Positions 7,629 through 13,349 of a DNA stretch of 13,349 bases are shown here, piece after piece; position 1 is the first letter of the stretch; the number at the start of each line of letters is the position of its first letter. The notes beneath the pieces are model-generated. The model saw only the letters and a list, made by a program, of their open reading frames with translations, did no database searches and had not been told where the DNA came from. The stretch is from Ruminococcaceae bacterium UBA3751 (lineage in GTDB: Bacteria > Bacillota > Clostridia > Oscillospirales > Acutalibacteraceae), in contig DFGL01000049.1 in NCBI GenBank assembly GCA_002371215.1, forward strand, positions 1 to 13,349, in the 5' to 3' direction. The translations under genes and the position numbers were made by a program.

Positions 7629-7939
7629 TTGTATTAGTTCAAAATTACAAATTCAGTTTTTTTCTTATCGTGTTAATAAACTGGGACGGTGTTTTACCTG
7701 TCAGCGCAATGGCTCCCGTTACGGCATAAATGATAACAACCGCTGATTTCAGTGGTTGTTCTTTTTTCAGAATTATTATGTAATGAAATAGCCGAATACT
7801 GATTAACTGAGGTAATTGCAATGCTTCGTTCAATATTTGAACAGACGGATATGTTTTCCTACCGTCCACAAGTTATTGCCGATAATCAATAATTACAATT
7901 GAAATAGGCTGTGTCTATTCCCCGTTTTTTCAGGTGTTT
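7629..7939. other. 311-bp gap without a confident gene; relic-like fragments
   Basis: The gap separates the end of the HAD phosphatase gene from the radical SAM gene. It holds a 74-codon minus frame from a GTG at 7869 to 7645 with no ribosome binding site; its C-terminus (TGAIALTGKTPSQF..) looks protein-like, but I recognise no family. On the plus strand, a 23-residue frame (7821-7892, MLRSIFEQTDMF..) has a GAGGT site seven bases upstream. A terminator-like hairpin lies at 7735-7760. No good promoter for the radical SAM gene was found. The mixture suggests decayed remnants of an older insertion. Confidence 0.4.
7735..7768 (+). terminator. Orphan terminator-like hairpin
   Basis: AACAACCGCTGA pairs with TCAGTGGTTGTT (one G-T pair), with a very tight loop and a CTTTTTTC run on the plus strand. 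No plus-strand gene precedes it in the window, so it is either a relic or a fortuitous hairpin. Confidence 0.45.
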
Positions 7940-8572
7940 TTACTCGTCAATATGATAACTCCACCCTGTATCGACTTTCTCATGGACTTTACTCAGGGTT
8001 TTCTCATCAAGCTCGGGCCAGTCGATTACGGTGCTCGCCTTTTTGGTCACCAAATGTGCCTTTTCAGCGCACAGAGCAATCGGCGTGTCAGCAAGAGAGT
8101 CGGAATAGAAATTATCTATCATCGGAAAACCGTGGTCAATAATGTACTGCGCCTTCTCCTGCGCATACATCAGATTATTCAGGAACACTCCGTATTCGCG
8201 GTTATATTCCGTGGCGATAAAATTGACACCGAGCCGCTTTGCGATGGGCCCGATGACGCAAGCCGGTGACGCGCTGATAATCAGGTCGTCATCTCTCTTC
8301 TGCGCCAGATACCACGAGGCAATCTTCTTTTCGTTTTTATCCCAATACTGCTCTATCTGTTCATCAAAATCGTCGATAAGCATAAGATAGCCGAAGAATT
8401 CACGCTGCAAAAGATACTCCGGGATTTTCCCCAGTTTATTAAGGAGAATATTTTTGATTATCTTCGGAGCGAACGTGAACCAAAGCTTAGGATGACGCTT
8501 CATACACCAGATACAGAAGCCTATAGAACAGTCAGAAGGAAAAATTGTTCCGTCAAAATCATATACATTCAT
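7940..8572 (-). CDS. HAD-IB family phosphatase (phosphoserine phosphatase/PgpC-like)
   Basis: A 210-residue HAD-superfamily hydrolase with all core motifs. Motif I is YDFDGT (Asp5 nucleophile, Asp7 acid/base), motif II is IISAS (Ser100), the motif III Lys is probably Lys140, and motif IV is FYSDSLADTP (Asp158, Asp162). The subfamily layout, with a helical cap between motifs I and II (about 20-90), fits HAD-IB enzymes, which include SerB-like phosphoserine phosphatases and the phosphatidylglycerophosphatase PgpC. The cap is hydrophobic and basic (LWFTFAPKIIKNILLNKLGK), which might suit a membrane-associated substrate, but the substrate is unknown. The ATG at 8572 is preceded by GAGAGG at 10-base spacing. 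It is the last gene of the STAS/PP2C/MATE unit, 33 bases after the MATE stop codon. Confidence 0.85.
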   Translation of the reverse strand: MNVYDFDGTIFPSDCSIGFCIWCMKRHPKLWFTFAPKIIKNILLNKLGKIPEYLLQREFFGYLMLIDDFDEQIEQYWDKNEKKIASWYLAQKRDDDLIISASPACVIGPIAKRLGVNFIATEYNREYGVFLNNLMYAQEKAQYIIDHGFPMIDNFYSDSLADTPIALCAEKAHLVTKKASTVIDWPELDEKTLSKVHEKVDTGWSYHIDE

Positions 8573-8583
8573 AGTGTTTTTTC

Positions 8584-8612
8584 CTCTCTTACATTTTTTT
8601 CTCTCTTACATT
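8584..8612 (-). repeat. 12-bp tandem duplication at the MATE/HAD junction
   Basis: CTCTCTTACATT occurs at 8584-8595 and again at 8601-8612, a 17-base period. On the minus strand the first copy contains the MATE stop codon (ATG TAA) and the second supplies the purine-rich ribosome binding site of the HAD gene. This looks like a local slippage duplication. Confidence 0.7.
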
Positions 8613-10318
8613 CGGGAAAAGCGTATCATATTCCGGTTATAACCCGTGGTCACGCGATACGCCTTTTCATTTTGAGCCTCCATAAGACCGCTCAGTATGA
8701 AGCTGCTCAGCCCCTTGATTTGTGCATCGGGGTCGGTCAAGTCGAACAGCTTACCCGAGTCACGCTCGATGATAAGAACATTATCTTCTTCAAAGAAAAG
8801 CGAAAGCTCAACCAGAACAGTCTTTTTTGAGGGCTTATTAACGTCAAGAACGGTCAGTCCTATCTCTTCAGCAAACATCGCCGCACGCGTGGCTGTATCT
8901 ATCGAATAACTATGCGAGAGCATACAGTCCGCGACTTGTCTTGAAAGTATGGTTGCGGTTTTCGGTGTCAGGATATCGTCCATAACGATTATCTCAGTGT
9001 CTAAACTTTTAAGCAAAAACGGGAAATTATCCTTTCCAAACCGAAGATATACGAAAAGAAAGGCAAATATAAGCGTCAGGACGGGAGCTACAACAAAGCC
9101 CGCCCATAAGCCGTTAAAGCCAAAAAGGGCTGAGCCGAGAATCGGAATGAAAATGTATAACAAACCGTTTTGAAAGCACGCAAAGCAGGTCGCCATACCG
9201 ATACGGTCAATCAACATATAGTAAGAGGTTGTCAGCGAGACCGTACTGCAGAACACGAATCCAAGTGAAACAATCCGAACGGCTTTTATTGCCATAGGAA
9301 GCGACTCTCCCCCTGTAACTCCGAACAGGCCGCAGAACTGCTTTGCGAAAATTATAATAAGCAGGGTCGCGGCAGCGCCTTCTATGATTGCAGCTTTTAC
9401 ACCTGATTTCATCACTCTTTTAATGAGTATATGATTTCTTTCTCCGAAATAGGTACCGATAAGCGGCTGCATTGCCATTCCCACGCCGTCCATCACAACG
9501 CCGAACTCAATCAGGCTGACAACCACGGCGAGCACGACCAAGCCTGTATCGCCATAGTTACGTGAAATAAAGCCTATCATCACGTAGTCCATCAGTCCCC
9601 AGCAGATGTATACGGAAGAATCCACGATGCTGTACTTTGACGTCAGAAGGAAATCCTTAAACGACAGATGCCATACAAAGTGCAGCGTATTTTTCTTACT
9701 GAAGAAATGGAAGAAACAGGTGATAATGCCGAGACTGTTTCCGATTACGGAGCCTAAGATGATGCCGGTCATTCCGAGGTGCTTTGTAAGTATAATGGAG
9801 CAAACGATGTTCCCGCCAATCTGAAAGACGTAGCATATATTGTTGCACAGCTCGTCTCCGTCGCTGTAAACCATCTGTTCAAGATAAAAGATAACGATGG
9901 TCAGAAACGAGTTGACAGGAATAAAGCGATAGTATTCAAGCGCCTTATTCAGCGTATCGCCCGTGATACCGCTCACGCTGAAATACATATTTTTGAACAC
10001 GAAGAGCAAAAGCGCTGAAATCAGCCCGATTCCTACGCTGATGATAAGTCCCTGTCCGTAGACTTCGTCTGCGCGGCGCTTTTTCATTGCGCCGACCTCG
10101 CGCGAGAAAACTATACCGACGCCGGTAGAAACCAAATCGCCAAAGAAAGTGATGACAGCGGTCACCGGCGTGATTGCATTAATCCCGGCGACGCCTGATT
10201 CGCCTATGAAGTATCCGGCGATTATGCTGTCGCTCAGCAGCATCAGATACATAACCGCCTTAGTGAACGTGCCGGATATCAGCATCGAACGAAATTTCTT
10301 TTCGCAAAAACCTTTCAT
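8606..10318 (-). CDS. MATE-family exporter fused to a C-terminal RsbW-type ATPase-like domain
   Basis: A 570-residue protein. Residues 1-430 form the twelve-helix MATE (polysaccharide/multidrug exporter) fold, with helices from about 15-40 to 405-427 and the halves joined near residues 205-225. Ordinary MATE proteins end near 450. Residues 440-570 are an extra cytoplasmic domain resembling HATPase_c_2/RsbW-type ATPases: a helix with AEEIGLTVLD (483-492) at the N-box position, strands VLVELSLFF and NVLIIERD, then DSGKLFDLTDP (520-530) at the G1-box position. The domain looks degenerate: Thr489 replaces the expected N-box Asn and no GGLGI-type G2 box is visible. GGAG at 10330-10327, eight bases upstream, supports the ATG. 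It sits between the deleted RsbW-like gene and the HAD phosphatase. Family knowledge suggests cation-coupled export; the substrate is unknown. The domain assignment is by eye. Confidence 0.85.
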   Translation of the reverse strand: MKGFCEKKFRSMLISGTFTKAVMYLMLLSDSIIAGYFIGESGVAGINAITPVTAVITFFGDLVSTGVGIVFSREVGAMKKRRADEVYGQGLIISVGIGLISALLLFVFKNMYFSVSGITGDTLNKALEYYRFIPVNSFLTIVIFYLEQMVYSDGDELCNNICYVFQIGGNIVCSIILTKHLGMTGIILGSVIGNSLGIITCFFHFFSKKNTLHFVWHLSFKDFLLTSKYSIVDSSVYICWGLMDYVMIGFISRNYGDTGLVVLAVVVSLIEFGVVMDGVGMAMQPLIGTYFGERNHILIKRVMKSGVKAAIIEGAAATLLIIIFAKQFCGLFGVTGGESLPMAIKAVRIVSLGFVFCSTVSLTTSYYMLIDRIGMATCFACFQNGLLYIFIPILGSALFGFNGLWAGFVVAPVLTLIFAFLFVYLRFGKDNFPFLLKSLDTEIIVMDDILTPKTATILSRQVADCMLSHSYSIDTATRAAMFAEEIGLTVLDVNKPSKKTVLVELSLFFEEDNVLIIERDSGKLFDLTDPDAQIKGLSSFILSGLMEAQNEKAYRVTTGYNRNMIRFSRM

Positions 10319-10391
10319 TTAATAATCTCCAGGGTAAAACTCTTTCTTTATACATAAGAAAGATAAGAGGATATGCCGGTTGTAATTAGTA

Positions 10392-10548
10392 TTATAAATT
10401 CTTTACCACAGTCAGAACATTCTGACCGTCCTTGTACTCATACTTCATATCGTCCATACTGTTCTTGACCATATAAATTCCCAGTCCGCCTTTTTTACGG
10501 TCCTTGGCTGCAAGGGCTTTTGTCGGCATTCACGTTCAGTTCCTTCAT
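10392..10548 (-). pseudogene. Internally deleted RsbW/SpoIIAB-type anti-sigma kinase gene
   Basis: The start ATG (10548-10546) overlaps the PP2C stop in an ATGA junction, the usual arrangement for the kinase of a partner switch. The first codons read MKELNVNAD, a typical start for these proteins, but this frame stops after 17 codons at 10495. From about 10526 a different frame reads PTKALAAKDRKKGGLGIYMV.., with the intact G2 box, then VKNSMDDMKYEYKDGQN and the ending VVKNL at 10392. This is a recognisable C-terminus of the family. About 80 residues of the usual ~135-140 are missing, including the N-box Glu/Asn and the G1 DxG motif, and the two ends are out of frame. The remaining parts cannot bind ATP or phosphorylate the STAS partner. 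A 45-codon frame from an ATG at 10529 could still make a C-terminal fragment. An assembly error is possible. Confidence 0.82.
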
Positions 10549-12041
10549 AACTGACTCTCCGCGGCGTCAATATCTTCGGGACCGTTGTATCGGAGTCCGA
10601 GCATAGTCAGGTCGTCAAACTGCGGCGCTTCTTTCACAAAAGCATCAACGGCTGCACGCACGCCCAAAAGGACCTCCTTCTGCGAAGAACCTGCGGGAAG
10701 GGAGTTGAGAGCGTCCAACGTGCGCTCCGTGCCGAAAAGTTGATTGTTCGCGTCGGTAGCCTCGGCTACGCCGTCGGTATAAACAAAGATGCTGTCGCCC
10801 TTTTTGAGCTGTATTTCGGTATTAGTATACTTTGCAAGCGACGTTGCGCCGATTGCCATACCGTGCTTATCTTTAAACAGTTTATATTTGCCGTTTAAAT
10901 TTATCATTGGATATTCGTGTCCTGCGCTGGAGGTGGTGAGTTTGCCCGTGCTGATTTCAAGAATACCGAGCCACACGGTTACGAACATATTGGCGTCGTT
11001 ATTGGCGCAAACCAGCTTATTCACCCGCTCGAGTATCTCGGCGGGCGTTCCGCCGATTAAGGTGTGGTCATTGATAAAAATCTTTGAAGACATCATAAAC
11101 AGCGCCGCCGGAATGCCCTTTCCGGATACGTCCGCTATTACCAGAGCAAGATGGTCATCGTCAATCATAAAGAAGTCATAGAAATCACCGCCGACCTCTT
11201 TCGCAGGATCCATAGAAGCGTGGATATCAAACTCCGGACGGTCCGGAAACGCGGGAAATGTTAACGGCAGCATACTTGTCTGTATCTGCGTACCGATACG
11301 CAAATCCGCCTCGGTTGCCTCAACTTTAGCGCGGGTTTCCAGCAGAGTATGCGTGCTTACGTTCGTCGTCAGATACACCATCGCAACGGAAACAGCCAGA
11401 TTGAGGGCAAGATATTTACTGTCAACACCCAAAAGGATAATTTCCATTATATAGAATGCAGGAATCAACACGCCGAACACAATCATATTATAGGCGATAC
11501 GCTTGGTCGCGTGGTCTGTGCGGCTGCCTTTGACAGCATAGCTGAGGGCGGCGAGGACCGCTACCAGAACGTATATTATCATCAGAGGCGTAAACAGAGT
11601 ATCGAAAAACGTTTCCTCAGTAAGCACACCCGCTTCATCAACGCTGACAAACCAATGCGTCCACGGAGTGGTGACACACAAAACGGAAAAAATCACGGGC
11701 GGAACGATATAAAACAGAATATTTGCCCATTTACTTTTTGGCAATCTGTTAAATCTGAAAAGTATATATCGGTTCAATAATACCGTAAATATTGCAAACA
11801 GTATCATATAACCGCAGGCACCGATATACGTCAGCGCCCTCAGGTTGGGATGCCCTTCGCAAAACGCCCAGAGAATCTCAAAGCATCCAAGCGCCACCGA
11901 GGTGAGCAGCATTATTGAAATACGGTCTTTGAGCTTTTGCTTGTACAAAACGATATTGTTAATAAAAAGGATGCCGATAAGAATTACCGCTACAAACAGT
12001 AATTCAAGATACAGTCTGTTTATAATTTCTTGATTTGTCAT
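10545..12041 (-). CDS. Seven-TM SpoIIE/RsbU-type PP2C serine phosphatase
   Basis: A 498-residue membrane-bound phosphatase. The N-terminal 230 residues form about seven membrane helices (for example 12-33, 41-61, 73-93, 107-125, 150-170, 182-204, 208-228), probably a sensor module. A short helical linker (about 232-255) leads to the PPM/SpoIIE catalytic domain (255-485). The metal-binding motifs are GGDFYD (284-289), ADVSGKG (303-309), AGH (373-375), YTDG (421-424) and DDLT (476-479), so the enzyme looks active. Family members dephosphorylate STAS anti-anti-sigma proteins to release partners from an anti-sigma kinase. The likely substrate is the STAS protein encoded 97 bases upstream. The stop codon overlaps the start of the deleted kinase gene. 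A GGGA sequence ahead of the ATG serves as a modest ribosome binding site. Confidence 0.92.
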   Translation of the reverse strand: MTNQEIINRLYLELLFVAVILIGILFINNIVLYKQKLKDRISIMLLTSVALGCFEILWAFCEGHPNLRALTYIGACGYMILFAIFTVLLNRYILFRFNRLPKSKWANILFYIVPPVIFSVLCVTTPWTHWFVSVDEAGVLTEETFFDTLFTPLMIIYVLVAVLAALSYAVKGSRTDHATKRIAYNMIVFGVLIPAFYIMEIILLGVDSKYLALNLAVSVAMVYLTTNVSTHTLLETRAKVEATEADLRIGTQIQTSMLPLTFPAFPDRPEFDIHASMDPAKEVGGDFYDFFMIDDDHLALVIADVSGKGIPAALFMMSSKIFINDHTLIGGTPAEILERVNKLVCANNDANMFVTVWLGILEISTGKLTTSSAGHEYPMINLNGKYKLFKDKHGMAIGATSLAKYTNTEIQLKKGDSIFVYTDGVAEATDANNQLFGTERTLDALNSLPAGSSQKEVLLGVRAAVDAFVKEAPQFDDLTMLGLRYNGPEDIDAAESQL

Positions 12042-12082
12042 GCTTTTCCCTTTTCTCTTTCATTCCCGCCGCTTTTTTAGTG

Positions 12083-12113
12083 ATTGTTATACCTGAGTCA
12101 TCATAATAACAAT
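12083..12113. repeat. Inverted repeat between the STAS and PP2C genes
   Basis: ATTGTTAT (12083-12090) and ATAACAAT (12106-12113) form an 8-bp inverted repeat with a 15-base spacer in the 97-bp gap. It is AT-rich and lacks a U-run, so it is not a convincing terminator. It might affect mRNA processing or be chance. Confidence 0.3.
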
Positions 12114-12138
12114 ACGCCTAACTGTACGGCGGTACATC

Positions 12139-12483
12139 TTATTCAATAATGAAAAGACGGCTGAAACCGGTAAGGACAAAAACTTCACGCACCGGCTGAG
12201 AGGGATTGCGGACAATCAGTTCGCCCTTTTCTTCCATTAGCTTCAATGCGCCGAGCAGAACACGAAGTCCCGCGCTGGATATGTATTGGAGATTGCTGAA
12301 ATCAAAAATCAGTTTTTCCGCATCTTCAACCACCTCGTTTATCTTCTCTTCAAATGAAGGCGCGGTCAATGTATCCAATCTGCCTTCCAACAGAAACGTA
12401 TATTCTTTTCCTTCATTTTTTACCGAGACGTTCAGCTCGGATGCAATGTTCATATCGTTGTTTTTCTTTCCGAAGAGTGCCAT
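12139..12483 (-). CDS. STAS-domain anti-anti-sigma factor (RsbV/SpoIIAA type)
   Basis: A 114-residue cytoplasmic protein with a single STAS domain after an extra charged N-terminus (MALFGKKNND). The diagnostic segments are LLEGRLDTLTAPSF (31-44) and FDFSNLQYISSAGLRVLLGA (60-79). Ser70 aligns with the phosphoacceptor Ser58 of B. subtilis SpoIIAA; the Asp usually just before it is Ser69 here, a common variant outside Bacillus. Unphosphorylated proteins of this family bind RsbW-type ATPases and free their targets. AAAGGAG at nine-base spacing supports the ATG at 12483, while a downstream Met (residue 11) would give the minimal domain. It is the first gene of the operon and presumably the substrate of the PP2C encoded next. 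No intact free-standing kinase partner is in the window. Confidence 0.92.
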   Translation of the reverse strand: MALFGKKNNDMNIASELNVSVKNEGKEYTFLLEGRLDTLTAPSFEEKINEVVEDAEKLIFDFSNLQYISSAGLRVLLGALKLMEEKGELIVRNPSQPVREVFVLTGFSRLFIIE

Positions 12484-12570
12484 AGTTAGATTCTCCTTTA
12501 AATATTTTTATTGTTTTATCCGATAGTTTTTCTTTCTGTTTGTTGAAAGCGCAGTGTCTGCTATGCCAAC

Positions 12571-12598
12571 GGCAAGCCCTCCGATTTCGGAGAATGCC
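12571..12598 (-). other. GC-rich hairpin in the leader of the STAS/PP2C operon
   Basis: CTCCGA (12579-12584) pairs with TCGGAG (12587-12592), and GGCA/TGCC (12571-12574 with 12595-12598) can extend the helix around an internal loop. It lies in the middle of a leader of about 155 nt between the promoter and the STAS start. The rest of the 331-bp gene-free stretch 12484-12814 holds only the promoter, short AT-rich sequence and the tRNA terminator. No known riboswitch was recognised. Confidence 0.45.
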
Positions 12599-12643
12599 AT
12601 ATAACATCGCCAATCGTATCATCACCGCCCTACCTTCATATTT

Positions 12644-12672
12644 ATTTTACCATATACAATCTTATATTGCAA
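12644..12672 (-). promoter_or_regulatory. Promoter of the STAS/PP2C/MATE/HAD operon
   Basis: On the minus strand TTGCAA (12672-12667), 17 bases, then TAAAAT (12649-12644), with a TGG extended -10 just before it. The predicted start is near 12637. No other clear promoter was seen before the downstream genes, which supports a single transcript to 7940. Confidence 0.65.
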
Positions 12673-12778
12673 ATATCATAGAAAAAATCATTTCAGGATT
12701 TATAAGACGTTTTTTGCAAAAAAAGCATTGGTCTACGCTTTGGTGACAGGCTGTGTCAATTATCTTATCATAGTATTA

Positions 12779-12814
12779 AAAATACGGAAGCAGAATTCTC
12801 TGCTTCCGTATTTT
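12779..12814 (-). terminator. Terminator of the tRNA-Thr gene
   Basis: TACGGAAGCAGA (12783-12794) pairs perfectly with TCTGCTTCCGTA (12799-12810) around an ATTC loop, with A and T runs on the two flanks. It starts immediately after the tRNA CCA end and gives a TTTTT run in the leftward direction. The symmetry means it could work both ways. Confidence 0.88.
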
Positions 12815-12890
12815 TGGAGCTGGTGGCCGGACTCGAACCGGCGACCTGCGCATTACGAATGCGCTGCTCTACCAACTGAGCCACACCAGC
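12815..12890 (-). tRNA. tRNA-Thr (anticodon CGT)
   Basis: A full cloverleaf of 76 nt. The acceptor arm is GCTGGTG/CACCAGC, the discriminator base is T, and CCA is encoded (12817-12815). The D arm has GGCTCAGTTGGTAGAGC. The anticodon stem GCGCA/TGCGC closes the loop TTCGTAA with anticodon CGT, which reads ACG (Thr). The T arm carries GGTTCGAGTCC. No clear promoter lies in the 23 bases between it and the upstream membrane protein gene. Confidence 0.96.
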
Positions 12891-12913
12891 ATTTATAAAC
12901 TTTTTCATTTTGC

Positions 12914-13282
12914 TCAATATCCAAAAACGAGCATAAATAATACAGATAATGAAATTATCCCTATCCACAAAATGAATAATATCTTGCTTGTTTGTTTTGC
13001 CTTATTGATAATGGACAATAATTCTTCTTTATCAGATAAATCATACTTGTCAATTTTTTTGCATCCAAAGTAAATAATTGACTGAGGGAGAAGATAGAAT
13101 AAACTAATAATTATCATAACAAAAAGATATTCAAGTTTATCTTCGCCACCATCAAGAGACTCCAAAAATAAAAATGTAAAATCTATTACTGAAATAAGTA
13201 CAACTGAAATAATTAGTCCTATTACAGTTAATGCAACACCAAATTTAACAAATCTTTTATAGGTTGAATTATTCAATTTCAC
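12914..13282 (-). CDS. Small multi-pass membrane protein of unknown function
   Basis: A protein of about 122 residues from the GTG at 13282, which has AAAGGTG five bases upstream. I recognise no family. It has about three membrane helices: a first hydrophobic stretch (FGVALTVIGLIISVVLISVIDFTFLF), a second (YLFVMIIISLFYLLPQSIIYF) and a C-terminal one (ILFILWIGIISLSVLFMLVF). A charged loop (KKIDKYDLSDKEELLSIINKAKQ) precedes the last helix. The frame stays open to the right edge of the window, so an ATG at 13339, inside the tRNA-derived repeat, or an even longer form, is possible. The region is visibly richer in A and T than the genes to its left, which hints at a different origin. It ends 23 bases before the 5' end of the tRNA. 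Confidence 0.6.
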   Translation of the reverse strand: MKLNNSTYKRFVKFGVALTVIGLIISVVLISVIDFTFLFLESLDGGEDKLEYLFVMIIISLFYLLPQSIIYFGCKKIDKYDLSDKEELLSIINKAKQTSKILFILWIGIISLSVLFMLVFGY

Positions 13283-13328
13283 AAAAACACCTTTATCAAG
13301 AGCAAATGTATCCTTATCTACTTCCCGA

Positions 13329-13349
13329 GACCTGCGCATTACGAATGCG
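13329..13349 (-). repeat. Second copy of the tRNA-Thr anticodon-arm region
   Basis: The last 21 bases of the window are identical, in the same orientation, to 12843-12863 inside the tRNA-Thr gene (anticodon arm to the variable region). The sequence to the left does not continue into a T arm, so this is not an intact tRNA. The repeat may continue past the window edge. Confidence 0.85.

Noticed and set aside
7645..7869. 74-codon minus frame from a GTG start
   Set aside because: No ribosome binding site, no recognisable domain and a start overlapping relic-like sequence. It is described under the gap and not called as a gene.
12413..12625. 70-codon minus frame overlapping the STAS start
   Set aside because: Arg/Cys/His-rich translation of the leader hairpin. 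The frame continues into the STAS coding sequence out of frame.
7906..12757. AGGCTGTGTC in direct orientation at 7906-7915 and 12748-12757, flanking the five-gene operon
   Set aside because: Suggestive of insertion-element ends, but a 10-bp match is expected many times by chance in 13 kb, and the flanks do not match or form inverted ends.
1..13349. CRISPR arrays, rRNA genes, known riboswitches, complete insertion sequences, replication origin
   Set aside because: No regularly spaced repeats, rRNA signatures, transposase or integrase genes, DnaA-box clusters or recognised riboswitch cores were seen on reading both strands.

Overview
The window looks like a piece of chromosome from an anaerobic, low-to-mid GC gut Firmicute, probably of the Ruminococcus/Oscillospiraceae type. 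The signs are a Bacillota-style sigma-A promoter grammar with strong GGAGG ribosome binding sites, a BspA/InlB-repeat surface protein, an anaerobic sulfatase-maturase-like radical SAM enzyme, and a STAS/PP2C partner-switching operon. No species can be named from the sequence alone. Every gene except the truncated Hsp20 at the left edge is on the minus strand.

Layout from left to right. 1-299: 3' part of an Hsp20 chaperone gene with its terminator. 418-886: a small exported protein behind a perfect sigma-A promoter, with an unusual leader of three AACAGTT half-sites. 920-5124: a transcription unit with promoter, a 1297-residue secreted surface protein, a 47-residue peptide gene 12 nt behind it, and a terminator. 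5162-5687: a DUF3592-like membrane protein. 5771-7628: a radical SAM/SPASM enzyme overlapping a TauE/SafE anion exporter gene. 7629-7939: no confident gene, but relic-like fragments.

7940-12672 is the most interesting part: a five-gene unit transcribed leftward from an extended -10 promoter. The order is STAS anti-anti-sigma protein, seven-TM SpoIIE-type PP2C phosphatase, an internally deleted RsbW-type ATPase gene, a MATE exporter with a cytoplasmic C-terminal domain that looks like a degenerate RsbW-type ATPase, and a HAD-IB phosphatase. In a canonical partner switch, the ATPase/kinase phosphorylates the STAS protein and the PP2C reverses this. Here the free-standing kinase has lost its catalytic core, while an ATPase-like domain sits on a transporter. 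I infer, without proof, that the switch may act on the exporter rather than, or as well as, on a sigma factor.

12779-13349: a terminator, a tRNA-Thr(CGT) gene, and an AT-rich stretch with a small membrane protein. The last 21 bases of the window repeat the anticodon-arm region of the tRNA, suggesting an attachment-site-like or recombination boundary, or an assembly break at a repeat.
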